Shown: positions 55,755 to 64,000 of the stretch, piece after piece
Numbering within the stretch: the stretch's first letter is position 1
Layout: each line of letters starts with the position of its first letter
Assembly: GCF_029338395.1 (NCBI RefSeq)
Contig: NZ_CP119809.1
Location: 310,001 to 374,000, forward strand
Length of the DNA: 64,000 nucleotides
Reading direction: 5' to 3'
Source of the DNA: Halorussus caseinilyticus
Lineage (GTDB): Archaea; Halobacteriota; Halobacteria; Halobacteriales; Haladaptataceae
The notes under the pieces: generated by a model
Seen by the model: the letters and a program-made list of their open reading frames with translations, nothing else
Told to the model about the DNA's origin: nothing
The model's database searches: none
Program-made: the position numbers and the translations under genes

Positions 55755-55820
55755 TCTCTACCAGTCATTTCATACTACTACAATTTAATATTTTTCAAGT
55801 AATAGATATAACATTATAGT

Positions 55821-56261
55821 CTATGAATTAATCTCGCTCGGGTCGAACCGCTCGCTCTTCCCGCGCCACTCCTCGCGGTCGTTCGCGGCGCGGGTGTCGA
55901 GGTACGCTTCCAGTCCGTTGCCGTCCGGGTCCGCGAAGTACAGGGCCTTGCTGATACCGTGGTCCACCGGCGACACCTCGACCTCGCGGTCTCGGAGTCG
56001 CCGGTAGGTCCCCCGGAGGGCCTCGGCGTCCTCGACTTCGAAGGCGGCGTGGTACATTCCGACCCCACGGCCGGGACCCGGCGCGTCGGGGCCGACGCCC
56101 TGTAGCGCCACGTCGTGGTGGTGTGTGCCATACGAGAGGAAGGCGTAATCGCCGACGCGTTCGGTCACGTCGAGACCGAAAACGTCCCGGTAGAACTCGA
56201 CGGCTCGGTCCACGTCGCGGACCTTGAGGTGGACGTGCCCGAGTTCGGTCGCGTGGTTCAT
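55821..56261 (-). CDS. VOC-family metalloprotein (glyoxalase/dioxygenase-like)
   Basis: A 146-aa protein starting at ATG 56261 (MNHATELGHVHLKVRDVDRA), the natural start of the VOC fold; the upstream extension is not conserved-looking. Two beta-alpha-beta-beta-beta modules are visible. Putative metal ligands are H10 in ELGHVHLKV, the His in GVGMYHAAFEV, and the Glu in DGNGLEAYLD. DPDGNGLE is typical of VOC enzymes. The exact reaction (lactoylglutathione lyase, extradiol dioxygenase or fosfomycin resistance-type) cannot be told. It is transcribed separately on the minus strand. Confidence 0.85.
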   Translation of the reverse strand: MNHATELGHVHLKVRDVDRAVEFYRDVFGLDVTERVGDYAFLSYGTHHHDVALQGVGPDAPGPGRGVGMYHAAFEVEDAEALRGTYRRLRDREVEVSPVDHGISKALYFADPDGNGLEAYLDTRAANDREEWRGKSERFDPSEINS

Positions 56262-56443
56262 GCCAGCGGGTTCGGGCGCGAGGCGGAAATACGCGCGGGG
56301 TCGGCGGACCACGGACCTGCGGTCCGTGGCCGCCTCCGGGGTGCTTGTCCGACGCGGCGAGCGACCGCAGGGGAACGGGGTACCGCCGGTCGTTCGACCC
56401 ACTCCGGACCGCTCTCGCGCCCGAACTCGCGCCAGACGCAATG

Positions 56444-56450
56444 TTTAAAA
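56444..56450 (+). promoter_or_regulatory. TATA box of the PGF-CTERM surface gene
   Basis: TTTAAAA ends 17 bp before ATG 56467, and the box starts 23 bp upstream. A second AT-rich stretch (tattttaaag) abuts the ATG. The spacing predicts a leaderless mRNA and supports this start. Confidence 0.5.
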
Positions 56451-56466
56451 AGTGGTATTTTAAAGA

Positions 56467-58602
56467 ATGAGTAACGTGAGTATGACATCCGCGGGTTCTG
56501 GGAACACGCTCGTCGTGGCGTTGGTCGTCGGGTTGCTACTGCTCTCGGGCAGTGTCCCGTCCGGCGCACTCGCCTCGAACGACCCGGCGCGCCCGTCGTC
56601 TGCGCTCTCGCCCGACGACGGGCAGACGCGGGCGACGGACGCTTCGGCGCTTCAGGCGTCCGGGACGTACACGTACCGACTACCGTTCTCGCTCAGCGAA
56701 CAGAAGTTGTCCGGTGCGATGCACTCGAAACTTCGGGTCACCGCGGCGGAGGCGACCACGGTCCAAATCGACGCGAACGCCGACGGCACCTTCGAGGAGA
56801 CCAAGACCGTCTCGGCGGGCGAGGGATTCGGGGTGACGAAACCGGCGAAGGGAGCGGTCCTGAAGGCCGACAAGCCCCTCGACGCCAGATACAGTTACGG
56901 GTCGGCCGACTTCGGCGCGTACGAGGACGGCCGCTTTCGCTACCGACTCCCGGCCGCGCGGAAACTCGGACAGGAGTACTACGCGCCGCTGGACGCCGGT
57001 TCGCTGTGGATTGGGGCCGCCAGCGACGTGACCGTCCGAATCGACAGGGACGGCGACGGCCAGTTCGACGCCACGAAGTCGCTCGCCGAAAACGAGGTCA
57101 CGAGCGTCTCGGAAGTATCGGCGGGCGCTCACGTCGAAGCGACCGGTCCCGTCCACGTCGTCGCCAAACGCGCACGCTGGAACAACATGGACTACACCTA
57201 CCTCGTGAGTCTGTTGCCCGTCGCCTACGCGAAGTCCAGTTACCAGTTGCCGGGCGAACCCGACTACAACGCCAACAATCCGACGAGCAAGAGCGGCGTC
57301 TACCTCGCGGCGACCACCGACGGGACGGCGGTTTCGCTTGACGTGGGCGGTGACGGCACCGACCGACAGGTGACGCTGAACGCCGGTGAGGTGACGAAGT
57401 TCGAGTTCGCCCGAGCGAGTACGGTGTCCGCCAGCGCGCCCGTGGTTCCGGTCTACACCTACCACGTCCGGGCCACGGACTGGTGGGGGTCCGAGACACG
57501 CGACTACATCGGCGCGTTCACCCCCGGCGGCGACACCGACATCAGTCAGGGCGAGTGGAGCGGCAAGCACTGGGACGGCGGCATCGACGGCCTGAGCGCG
57601 TTCGACTACGAACCCAATCGGGCACCCTCGGCCGCAGTCGCCTACGGGCCGACGGCCCCCGCGGTCGGCCAACAGGTGACGTTCGACGCCTCTCGGTCGA
57701 GTGACGCCGACGGGACCGTCGCGGAGTACCGGTGGGACTTCGGCGGCGGCGCGACCGCCCGCGGCGAACGCGTCTCGCACGCGTTCGCCGCGGCGGGGAC
57801 GCACACGGTGGAGTTGACCGTCGTGGACGACGACGGTGCGACGGTCACGACCACCAAGTCCGTCGCGGTGTCGCCGCCGGTCACGACCACCGTGCCGATT
57901 ACGACCACGACGACCACAGCCACGACCACCACGTCCGTCGGCGCACCGACGACGACTACCACTCCGCCGCCTTCGGGCGGATGTCGGGCCGCACCGCCAA
58001 AGATGCAGGCGGTCCAGTTGCACACCGAGGACACCCGCATCGAGACGGGCGACCCCGGACGCATCTCGGGGTCGATTGCGACCGACATCACCAACGACTG
58101 CCCCATCAAGGTGCAGTTGACGCTGAAAGTCCCCAACGGCGTCCGAATCGAGGGCGGGAGCGACATCCAGAGCGGCGGCGGCGGACTCGTCACCTCGACG
58201 TTCACTGTCGAACCCGGCGAGGTAAAGAGCATCGACGCGGACGTGTACGGGTCGAGCGCCGGGCGGAAGGTCGTCCACTCCTCGATTACGTACTTCCCGG
58301 TCGGACGGAAGGACCTCGCGCGGGAAGCGGACACCGGGTCGTTGCAGTTCGTGATTCGGCCCGACTCGGGCGGGACCACTACCGACGCCGCGATGGGCGA
58401 CTCCTCGGAGAAGAAAACCGAACGGGACACCGACGGCGACGGCATCCCCGACAGCGAGGACTACGCGCCCAAGGACCCCGACGTGCAGGTGAAAAGTGAC
58501 CTCGGCGACGACGGCGACTCGACCAGCGTCCCCGGATTCACGCCGGTCACCACCGTCGCCGCTCTCGTAAGCGCGGCGCTACTCCTGCTCCGTCGCCGGT
58601 AG
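56467..58602 (+). CDS. Surface glycoprotein-type protein with PKD domain and PGF-CTERM tail
   Basis: A 711-aa exported protein. The N-terminal signal runs to about residue 35 (GNTLVVALVVGLLLLSGSV, then SGALA). Residues ~65-380 form beta-rich repeated units (e.g. TVQIDANADGTFEETKTVSA and VTVRIDRDGDGQFDATKSLA). A PKD domain lies at ~390-470 (FDASRSSDADGTVAEYRWDF). A Thr/Pro-rich linker (~475-510), likely O-glycosylated, is followed by another beta domain. The end has TDGDGIPDSEDYAPKDPD, then VPGFTPVTTVAALVSAALL and RRR: a PGF-CTERM sorting signal for archaeosortase A processing and lipid anchoring. It is probably an S-layer-associated adhesin or structural protein. No enzymatic motif. Confidence 0.88.
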   Translation: MSNVSMTSAGSGNTLVVALVVGLLLLSGSVPSGALASNDPARPSSALSPDDGQTRATDASALQASGTYTYRLPFSLSEQKLSGAMHSKLRVTAAEATTVQIDANADGTFEETKTVSAGEGFGVTKPAKGAVLKADKPLDARYSYGSADFGAYEDGRFRYRLPAARKLGQEYYAPLDAGSLWIGAASDVTVRIDRDGDGQFDATKSLAENEVTSVSEVSAGAHVEATGPVHVVAKRARWNNMDYTYLVSLLPVAYAKSSYQLPGEPDYNANNPTSKSGVYLAATTDGTAVSLDVGGDGTDRQVTLNAGEVTKFEFARASTVSASAPVVPVYTYHVRATDWWGSETRDYIGAFTPGGDTDISQGEWSGKHWDGGIDGLSAFDYEPNRAPSAAVAYGPTAPAVGQQVTFDASRSSDADGTVAEYRWDFGGGATARGERVSHAFAAAGTHTVELTVVDDDGATVTTTKSVAVSPPVTTTVPITTTTTTATTTTSVGAPTTTTTPPPSGGCRAAPPKMQAVQLHTEDTRIETGDPGRISGSIATDITNDCPIKVQLTLKVPNGVRIEGGSDIQSGGGGLVTSTFTVEPGEVKSIDADVYGSSAGRKVVHSSITYFPVGRKDLAREADTGSLQFVIRPDSGGTTTDAAMGDSSEKKTERDTDGDGIPDSEDYAPKDPDVQVKSDLGDDGDSTSVPGFTPVTTVAALVSAALLLLRRR

Positions 58603-58636
58603 CGCGGACGGAGACGAACGGATTTCTTTCTCACTC

Positions 58637-59167
58637 TCACTCGTCGTCCAAGTCGAACCGCTCGGCGGCCGACTCGAAACTGGTTTCGGACTGCTCGCGC
58701 GACCGTCGACCCTCCTTCTCGGCGATGGCTTCGGGGTCGGGAGCGGCGTCGTCGTCGATTCGCGCCCACGACTTGTGGACCTTCGCGTGGCACCACCGAC
58801 AGAGGTAGACCGTTATCTCGTGGCTCAGGTTCTCACCCGACCCGGCGTACGAGAGGTGATGCTCTTCGAGCAGAGGTCGCTCGTCGGAGTGGGCCATCCG
58901 GCGCTCTTCGAGTCCGCACCGGACGCACTCGCGGTCCCGATTCCGGCATCGGAAGTGGGGACACGACTTCCAGCCCCAATCTCCTTCCGGATTTGCGACT
59001 GGACACCGCAGGTCGTCGCGCCGACGCTGGCGGGCGAACTCGGGGTCTTGCTCGGGGTTGTCGAAGGCGAACCGGCACTTGCCCTCGTCGGTGAGGTGGT
59101 CGCACACTCCGGCGTGGTCGTAGGGGTCGTCCACGCCGACCGGGGTTCCGGCGGGCGTCTCTTTCAT
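58637..59167 (-). CDS. HNH-like/zinc-finger protein, DUF7097-type
   Basis: A 176-aa soluble protein with many Cys/His: GVCDHLTDEGKCRFAF, then CPVANPEGDWGWKSCPHFRC, then CVRCGLEE, LLEEHHLSYAG and VYLCRWCHAKVHKSWARID. The last block (CxxC, then HH, then CxxC-x2-H) resembles the treble-clef core of HNH endonucleases, with the paired His in the expected place. The N-terminal cysteines may bind additional zinc. The C-terminus is acidic. Whether it cuts DNA is unknown. It matches, from memory, a haloarchaeal family called DUF7097. It converges with the PGF-CTERM gene. Confidence 0.7.
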   Translation of the reverse strand: MKETPAGTPVGVDDPYDHAGVCDHLTDEGKCRFAFDNPEQDPEFARQRRRDDLRCPVANPEGDWGWKSCPHFRCRNRDRECVRCGLEERRMAHSDERPLLEEHHLSYAGSGENLSHEITVYLCRWCHAKVHKSWARIDDDAAPDPEAIAEKEGRRSREQSETSFESAAERFDLDDE

Positions 59168-59285
59168 CGGGCGCTCGTTGGTCGTCGTCGGACAAAAGGC
59201 TACGGCGTGGGACGAGTCGGCGTCGTTTGGTTCCTGCCTCCGGCGGACGAAAACGCTTTTCCCGGCGGTGGGAACACGTCAACTC

Positions 59286-59633
59286 ATGCGACTGGTACAC
59301 GAGTCCGACCGCGAGCGTCGGACCCTCGCCACCGAAGTCGAGACGGCCGACTCGTTCCTCTCGAAGGCCCGCGGCCTGATGTTCCGGCGGTCGATTCCCG
59401 ACGACTACGCGCTGGTCTTCCGGTTCGACGGCGTGGCGACTCGGGACGTTCACATGGTGTTCGTCCCCTTTCCCCTCGACGTGCTGTGGCTTCGGGACGG
59501 CGAAGTCGTCCGGAAAGAACGCCTCTCGCCGTGGACCGGCATCGCGAAGGCCGAGGCCGACCGGCTAATCGAACTCCCGGCGGGGAGCGCCGACGCGGTG
59601 GCGGTCGGCGACGAGGTGCGAGTGGTGGCCTGA
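59286..59633 (+). CDS. DUF192 family protein
   Basis: A 115-aa protein. The start at ATG 59286 (MRLVHESDRERRTLATEVE) is preferred over a longer open frame. Landmarks are ETADSFLSKARGLMFRRSIP, then RDVHMVFVPFPLDVLWLRDG and ERLSPWTGIAKAEADRLIEL, the typical DUF192 fold with the R-G-LMF and H-M-FV patterns. Many family members are exported; this one lacks a signal peptide, as is usual for the short haloarchaeal version. Function unknown. Confidence 0.85.
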   Translation: MRLVHESDRERRTLATEVETADSFLSKARGLMFRRSIPDDYALVFRFDGVATRDVHMVFVPFPLDVLWLRDGEVVRKERLSPWTGIAKAEADRLIELPAGSADAVAVGDEVRVVA

Positions 59634-59735
59634 CCGGAGTGCCGAGACCTCTCTTTTTCACTTCCTGTCGTATTACGATTTACCCGATTCCGTCTTAACA
59701 ATAGGTTTCAGGCGTCGGGCACATCGTCTCGCGTG

Positions 59736-60977
59736 ATGAACGAGGGAGACTCCGGCGGCGTTCCCACCGCCCCGGTTCTCAAGTACTACACCTACAAGGC
59801 CACGAAAGCGGTCGAGTTCTATCGGCCCGTGATGTACCTCTACTTCCTCTCGCAGGGCCTGTCGTTCACCCAAATCGCGGTCCTCGAAGCCGCGTACAAC
59901 GTCACCACGGTTCTGGGCGAGGTGCCGACCGGGTACGTCGGCGACCGAATCGGCCGCCGGAACAGTCTGTTGGTCGGCACGGGTCTCATCGCGGCGACGC
60001 TGGTGGGCATCGGTCTCGCGGGGTCGTTCCTCGCGCTCGTCGCCCTCTACGTCTGCTGGTCGATGGGCTACAACTTCCGGTCGGGGAGCGAAGACGCGTG
60101 GCTCTACGACACCCTCACCGACGACCTGTCGGAAGACCAGTTCTCCCGCGTGCGCGGGCGCGGCGAGTCGGTCTCGCTCCTGACCGGCGTCGTCGCGGCC
60201 GTCGTCGGCGGCTACCTCGGCAACATCGACCTCTCGTATCCCTTCTTCGTCGCCGCTGGCGTCACTGCGCTCGGTCTCGTCGCCCTGCTCTCGTTGTCGG
60301 AACCCGACACCTACGAGTCGGCAGACACCGACGACCTCTCGCTTCGGCGAAGCCTCGGCATCGTCCGGGACGCAGTGACCAACCGCCGGATTCGTGCGTT
60401 CGTCGTCTACTACTACGTCCTGTTCGCCGCGGTCCTCTATCTGGTGTTTATGTTCGTCCAACCGGTCTTCGAGTCGGTCGTCGTGGACCTCGGGGTCTCG
60501 TCGTCTCGCGTGGAGTCGCTTCTGGGGTGGTACTACGCCGCGATAAGCCTCGTCGGGGCGGGATTCAGCTACTACGCCGGGGCCATCAAGGACCGAATCG
60601 GGCTTCGGACGTGGTTCCTCGTCCTCCCGTTCGGGGTCGGCGCGGCGCTGGTCGGGATGTACCTCGTCCCGGTGCTGGCGCTTCCGGTCCTCCTGCTCGC
60701 GCGCGGGACCGCGGACGTGACGCGGGCGCTCGCCAGCCAGTACGTCAACGACCGCATCGAGTCGGTCGGCCGGGCGACCGTTCTGAGCGCGATGGCGATG
60801 GTCAGCGGCCTGACCGTGATTCCGTTCCAACTCGGGAGCGGCGCGGTGTCCGACGTTTCCTCGCCGTTGCTCGCGCTGGCGATAGCCGGTGGCGTCCTGA
60901 TAGCCGGGTCGCTGGCGGTGCTGGCGTGGGAGGTTCCGGTCTCGGCGGGCGAGTCGGCGGCCGAAGTGGGCGAGTAA
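59736..60977 (+). CDS. MFS transporter
   Basis: A 413-aa protein with about twelve hydrophobic segments. ATG 59736 is chosen over the adjacent GTG 59733. The MFS signature GYVGDRIGRRNSLLVGTGL sits between helices 2 and 3, and SGSEDAWLYDTLTDDLSEDQ follows helix 4. The central loop (ESADTDDLSLRRSLGIVRDA) divides the two halves. KYYTYKATKAVEFYRPVMYL and W-MGYNFRSGSEDAWLYD resemble putative drug- or sugar-efflux MFS members with a D-A-W-LYD motif. The substrate is unknown. It converges with a small ribbon-helix-helix gene. Confidence 0.87.
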   Translation: MNEGDSGGVPTAPVLKYYTYKATKAVEFYRPVMYLYFLSQGLSFTQIAVLEAAYNVTTVLGEVPTGYVGDRIGRRNSLLVGTGLIAATLVGIGLAGSFLALVALYVCWSMGYNFRSGSEDAWLYDTLTDDLSEDQFSRVRGRGESVSLLTGVVAAVVGGYLGNIDLSYPFFVAAGVTALGLVALLSLSEPDTYESADTDDLSLRRSLGIVRDAVTNRRIRAFVVYYYVLFAAVLYLVFMFVQPVFESVVVDLGVSSSRVESLLGWYYAAISLVGAGFSYYAGAIKDRIGLRTWFLVLPFGVGAALVGMYLVPVLALPVLLLARGTADVTRALASQYVNDRIESVGRATVLSAMAMVSGLTVIPFQLGSGAVSDVSSPLLALAIAGGVLIAGSLAVLAWEVPVSAGESAAEVGE

Positions 60978-60985
60978 ACTCCGGA

Positions 60986-61177
60986 CTACTCGGCGGTCCC
61001 GCGCATCCCGACCTCGCCGTGCTGGTACTTTTCGAGGGCGACGCGGACGAGTTTCTCGCGCGCTCCGGCCCGAATCGCGGCCCGAATCGCGTCGCTCCGA
61101 CTCCCGTCGTGTTGCTCGGCGAGTCGGTCCACGAGGTCCAACTCCTCGCCGCTCATCCGAGTCGTGACGTTCTCCAT
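60986..61177 (-). CDS. Small ribbon-helix-helix DNA-binding protein
   Basis: A 63-aa protein. The start is ATG 61177 (MENVTTRMSGEELDLVDRLA), because a TATA-like CATATTAC at about 61200-61207 gives a leaderless start there; the longer frame is not preferred. The beta-strand VTTRMS followed by helices ELDLVDRLAEQHDGSRSDAI and RAAIRAGAREKLVRVALEKY is the CopG/RHH fold. Such proteins usually act as dimeric repressors or antitoxins. No toxin gene is adjacent: its neighbours are an MFS transporter (convergent) and the LeuA-like gene (divergent). Confidence 0.8.
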   Translation of the reverse strand: MENVTTRMSGEELDLVDRLAEQHDGSRSDAIRAAIRAGAREKLVRVALEKYQHGEVGMRGTAE

Positions 61178-61295
61178 TCGTCGTGCAACGCAATGCATCG
61201 TAATATGCTTGGCGGGAATTTCGTGGTCCGACAGGCCCACCTGTCACAAAGGCCCGCTTAACTGGGTCGGCGGGAAACGTGTGGTGTGGTCAAGC

Positions 61296-61334
61296 ATGGC
61301 CAGTGAACGATTTATTCGGGGGCTTCCCCGATAA
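61296..61334 (+). promoter_or_regulatory. Possible 12-codon leader ORF with short hairpin before the LeuA-like gene
   Basis: An ATG at 61296 opens a frame of 12 codons (MASERFIRGLPR) ending in TAA at 61332-61334, overlapping the proposed start of the next gene in another frame. Inside it, tcgggg (61316-61321) pairs with ccccga (61326-61331) around the loop gctt. It may be chance, or the overlap may affect start choice. No branched-chain codon run is present, so a classical attenuator is not supported. Confidence 0.25.
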
Positions 61335-62883
61335 CACATCTCCCTCGAACCGCGGCGTACAGCTCTCAGAACGCGACGTAGAACTTCTCGACACCACGCT
61401 CCGCGACGGCGAGCAGGCACCGGGCGTCTCACTCACGCCCGACGAGAAGGCCGGGATAGCCGAGGCGCTAGACCGCGCCGGAGTCGCGGTCGTCGAGGCC
61501 GGGAGCGCCTGCACCGGCGACGGCGAGCGCGAGACCATCGAGCGCGTCACCGACCTCGGACTCGACGCCACGGTGACGAGTTTCGCCCGCGGGGTCCGGG
61601 CCGACGTGGACCTCGCGCTCGACTGCGGCGTGGACGGCGTGAACCTCGTCGTCCCCGCCAGCGACCGCCACGTCGAACAGAAGGTCGGTAGCTCGCGCGA
61701 GGAGGTCGTCGAGACGACCGCCGACCTCGTGGCGCACGCCCGCGACCACGGTCTCTGGGTCGAGGTCATCGGCGAGGACGGCTCTCGGGCCGACTTGGAC
61801 TTCCTCGAACGCCTCGCCGAGACCGCCCACGACGCGGGTGCCGACCGCTTTTGCTTCGCCGACACGGTGGGCCACACCGGACCCGACCGGGCGTACGAGG
61901 CGGTCTCTCGGCTCTCGGAACTCGGGCCGACCAGCACCCACACCCACGACGACCTCGGACTCGCCGTGACCAACGCTCTCGCCAGCGTCGCGGCGGGCGC
62001 GGACCTCGTTCACGCCACCGTCAACGGCGTCGGCGAGCGCGCGGGCAACGTCGCGCTCGAAGAGGTCGCCATCGCGCTCAACCACTGGTACGGCGTCGAG
62101 ACGGTCGAGACGACCGAACTCTACGACCTCGCCCGGACGGTGGCCGACGCGACCGACGTGGCGCTCGCGCCGAACAAAGCGGTGGTCGGCGAGAACGCCT
62201 TCGCCCACGAGTCGGGCATCCACACCGACGGCACCCTGAAGGACGAGCGGATGTACGAACCCTACCCGCCCGAGAAGGTGGGCCGGGAGCGCCGCCTCGT
62301 CCTCGGCAAGCACACCGGGCGGGCGGGCGCGAAGGCCGCGCTCGCCGAACACGGCGTGGACGTGACCGACGACGAACTGGCGGAGGTGGTCGCCAGAGTA
62401 CAGGACCTCGCCGAGCGGAACAAGCGCGTGACCGACGCCGACCTGCTCGCAATCGCCGAGGACGTGCAGGGCCGCGAGCGCGACCGACGCATCGAACTCC
62501 GGGAACTCACCGCCACCAGCGGCGGGGCCATTCCGACCGCGAGCGTCAGACTCGACGTGGACGGCGACGAACGGGTCGCCAGCGGCACCGGCGACGGCCC
62601 GGTGGACGCCGCGGTCAGCGCGGTCCGCGAGGCGGTCTCGGACCCGAACGGGCCGGACGGCGTGGCCGACGCCCAACTCGACTCCTACCACGTGGACGCC
62701 ATCACCGGCGGCACCGACGCCGTGGTGACGGTCGAAGTCGAGATGCGCCGCGACGACCGGTCGGTGACCGTCGCGTCCAGCGACGGCGACATCACCCGCG
62801 CGAGCGTCACCGCGATGGTGGACGCGCTCGACCGCCTGCTGGCCGCCGAGAGCGACCCCGACCCCGCGACCGCGAACGACTGA
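61303..62883 (+). CDS. LeuA/CimA-family alpha-isopropylmalate or citramalate synthase
   Basis: A 526-aa product from GTG 61303, chosen among two GTG options because it lies nearest the predicted transcript start and the conserved N-terminus. The DRE-TIM catalytic barrel begins VELLDTTLRDGEQAPGVSLT. THTHDDLGLAVTNALASVAA carries the metal-binding His pair, and VNGVGERAGNVALEEV and AFAHESGIHTDG follow, with a C-terminal regulatory LeuA-dimer domain (~390-526). Members condense acetyl-CoA with a 2-oxoacid: 2-oxoisovalerate (leucine), pyruvate (isoleucine via citramalate) or 2-oxoglutarate. The sequence alone does not decide. A leucine or isoleucine biosynthetic role is most likely in a haloarchaeon. 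It is cytoplasmic. Confidence 0.85.
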   Translation: MNDLFGGFPDNTSPSNRGVQLSERDVELLDTTLRDGEQAPGVSLTPDEKAGIAEALDRAGVAVVEAGSACTGDGERETIERVTDLGLDATVTSFARGVRADVDLALDCGVDGVNLVVPASDRHVEQKVGSSREEVVETTADLVAHARDHGLWVEVIGEDGSRADLDFLERLAETAHDAGADRFCFADTVGHTGPDRAYEAVSRLSELGPTSTHTHDDLGLAVTNALASVAAGADLVHATVNGVGERAGNVALEEVAIALNHWYGVETVETTELYDLARTVADATDVALAPNKAVVGENAFAHESGIHTDGTLKDERMYEPYPPEKVGRERRLVLGKHTGRAGAKAALAEHGVDVTDDELAEVVARVQDLAERNKRVTDADLLAIAEDVQGRERDRRIELRELTATSGGAIPTASVRLDVDGDERVASGTGDGPVDAAVSAVREAVSDPNGPDGVADAQLDSYHVDAITGGTDAVVTVEVEMRRDDRSVTVASSDGDITRASVTAMVDALDRLLAAESDPDPATAND

Positions 62884-63366
62884 GCCAAAAGCAATCTATC
62901 GGTTTGAGAAAGAAATAATATCACTTCTTTCGGCATTGATTAGTTGTCTCGAACGCCGAGCGACGACGCCGAATCTCCGGTCGCGCCCGGCCGACCAGCC
63001 GCCAGCGAACGCTCGGCGCATCGACCGACAGCGAAAGCTCCGGCCCACCAACCGACAGGAGTGCGCTTGGCTGACCAACCGACAGGGTGGATAAAGGGGC
63101 CGCGCGCTCGGCGAACCCCGGCGACGGAAGGACCGCAGGGAGGAACGCAGTGACGACCGAGGACCGCACCGAGCCGCGGGAGCCGAGCGCGCGGGGGCTT
63201 TTTAAGCGTTCGTCGGGAGAGTTTCTGAGGTTGCGCGTCGAGTTCGTCGGGGTGTGGTCGCGCGTCGAGTTAGTCCGGGTGGTTTCTGTGGTCTCCGACG
63301 ATGGACGACGAGTGACTCACCCCATCGACCCTTCATCTCTTTGCCCGTCGCCGTCTTACTCCCCGT
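62884..63366. other. Gene-free region between the LeuA-like gene and tspO
   Basis: No supported gene. The first ~60 bp are AT-rich. 62990-63110 contains near-repeats of a ccgacca/ccgacag motif (accaaccgacagg occurs at about 63048 and 63077). Around 63234-63268 gcgcgtcgagtt occurs twice. ctttttaagcg near 63199-63209 could be a TATA-like element, but lies ~160 bp before the tspO ATG. Nothing else stands out. Confidence 0.5.
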
Positions 63367-63876
63367 ATGACCGTCCTCGACAGCATCCGTAGCTCCCGCG
63401 GCGAGACCGGTATCGACTGGGCGGTTCTCGTCGGAAGCGTTCTCCTCTGTGAACTCGCGGGAATCGTCCCGTCGATTCTGACCGCCGACGAGGTGGCGAC
63501 GTGGTACCCGACGCTCGCCAAACCCGCGTTCACGCCGCCGAGTTGGGTGTTCGGGCCGGTCTGGACCACCCTCTATCTCCTGATGGGCGTGGCGCTGTAC
63601 CTCGTCTGGCAGAGCGACCGGGGGCGACTCCGGCGGGTCGCGCTGGGGGTCTTCGGCGTCCAGTTGGTCCTCAACGCCGCGTGGACGATGGTCTTCTTCG
63701 GCGCGCAGGCCATCCTCGGCGGGTTGGTCGTCATCCTCGCCCTGCTTGCCACCATTCTCGCAACGATGGCGGCGTTCGCCCGCATCGACCGACGCGCGGT
63801 CGCTCTGCTCGTTCCGTATCTGCTCTGGGTCGGGTTCGCAACCGCGCTCAACGCCGCGATTTGGCAACTCAACTGA
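63367..63876 (+). CDS. tspO: TspO/MBR family protein
   Basis: A 169-aa five-helix membrane protein. TspO signatures are WYPTLAKPAFTPPSWVFGPV, followed by WTTLYLLMGVALYLVWQ, then LVLNAAWTMVFFGAQ and LLVPYLLWVGFATALNAAIW. The P-W-FGPVWT and N-WT-FFG patterns are characteristic. TspO proteins bind porphyrins and related ligands and often respond to light, oxygen or stress in bacteria and archaea. The start is ATG 63367. It is transcribed alone. 63877-64000 holds no recognisable feature. Confidence 0.92.
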   Translation: MTVLDSIRSSRGETGIDWAVLVGSVLLCELAGIVPSILTADEVATWYPTLAKPAFTPPSWVFGPVWTTLYLLMGVALYLVWQSDRGRLRRVALGVFGVQLVLNAAWTMVFFGAQAILGGLVVILALLATILATMAAFARIDRRAVALLVPYLLWVGFATALNAAIWQLN

Positions 63877-64000
63877 GGTCCGGTCGCGCCGAGTCCTCGG
63901 CGCGACCGGACGCCCGAAAGTATTCGGCCGTTACCGGACCGTCGTCCCGGACAACGACCGCCTGAAGTCGGGTTCGACGGTCGTTAACCCCGCTTTGCGG

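Noticed and set aside
60986-61177. Toxin-antitoxin pair
   Set aside because: The ribbon-helix-helix protein has no neighbouring small toxin gene on either side.
1-64000. tRNA, rRNA or insertion-sequence transposase genes
   Set aside because: None was recognised in any intergenic region or open frame.

Overview
The window comes from a haloarchaeon (class Halobacteria). It is very GC-rich and has GC-biased third codon positions. The proteins are acidic, several exported proteins carry twin-arginine (Tat) signals, one surface protein ends in a PGF-CTERM-type tail, and many genes have a TATA-like box about 25-30 bp ahead of the start codon, as expected for leaderless archaeal mRNAs. I see no rRNA, tRNA or CRISPR array.

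Layout. (1) 1-958: the 5' part of a secreted protein with calcium-binding repeats, leaving the window on the left. (2) 1086-19757: a tightly packed minus-strand operon of five very large proteins (736, 1162, 1273, 2204 and 816 aa, in transcription order). It has a TATA-like promoter at its head and a perfect 22-bp hairpin just after its last gene. None has an assigned function; one carries a DUF6603-type region, the last ends in two lamin-tail domains, and the first has a glycine-rich hydrophobic segment like those of pore-forming effectors. This is the best candidate for an undescribed system. (3) 19977-24873: a minus-strand type IV pilus-like operon (TadC/PilC membrane platform plus five pilin or pseudopilin-like proteins). 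(4) 25068-29763: a 2-oxoacid dehydrogenase set (E2 on plus; E1-alpha, E1-beta and an AcoX-like kinase on minus), resembling an acetoin dehydrogenase locus. (5) 30022-36567: two Tat-exported polysaccharide hydrolases, GH81 and GH97. (6) 36706-38992: two small Tat-exported proteins with extremely cysteine-rich C-termini, flanking a GNAT acetyltransferase. (7) 39098-41311: a type IV pilus/secretion ATPase, separated by about 14 kb from the TadC gene it would normally accompany.

(8) 41499-46984: an ABC exporter pair and a hyuA/hyuB hydantoinase/oxoprolinase pair. (9) 47305-50703: a DUF4129-DUF7269-DUF58-DUF7519 operon, flanked on both sides by copies of a dispersed repeat and on the right by six copies of a 25-bp tandem repeat. 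(10) 51181-64000: housekeeping and accessory genes, including DUF2070, a GMP synthase glutaminase subunit, AzlCD, a methyltransferase, a VOC protein, a PGF-CTERM surface protein, an HNH-like protein, DUF192, an MFS transporter, a ribbon-helix-helix regulator, a LeuA/CimA-family synthase and TspO.

How they fit together. The pilus platform and its pilin-like subunits overlap and were probably assembled with the distant ATPase. The E1, E2 and AcoX genes would form one lipoamide-dependent complex. The Tat hydrolases and Cys-rich proteins suggest active secretion for scavenging or competition. The five giant genes are coupled by stop-start overlaps, which suggests their products form one machine or particle. 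DUF numbers and family names are from memory of the families; no database search was possible.
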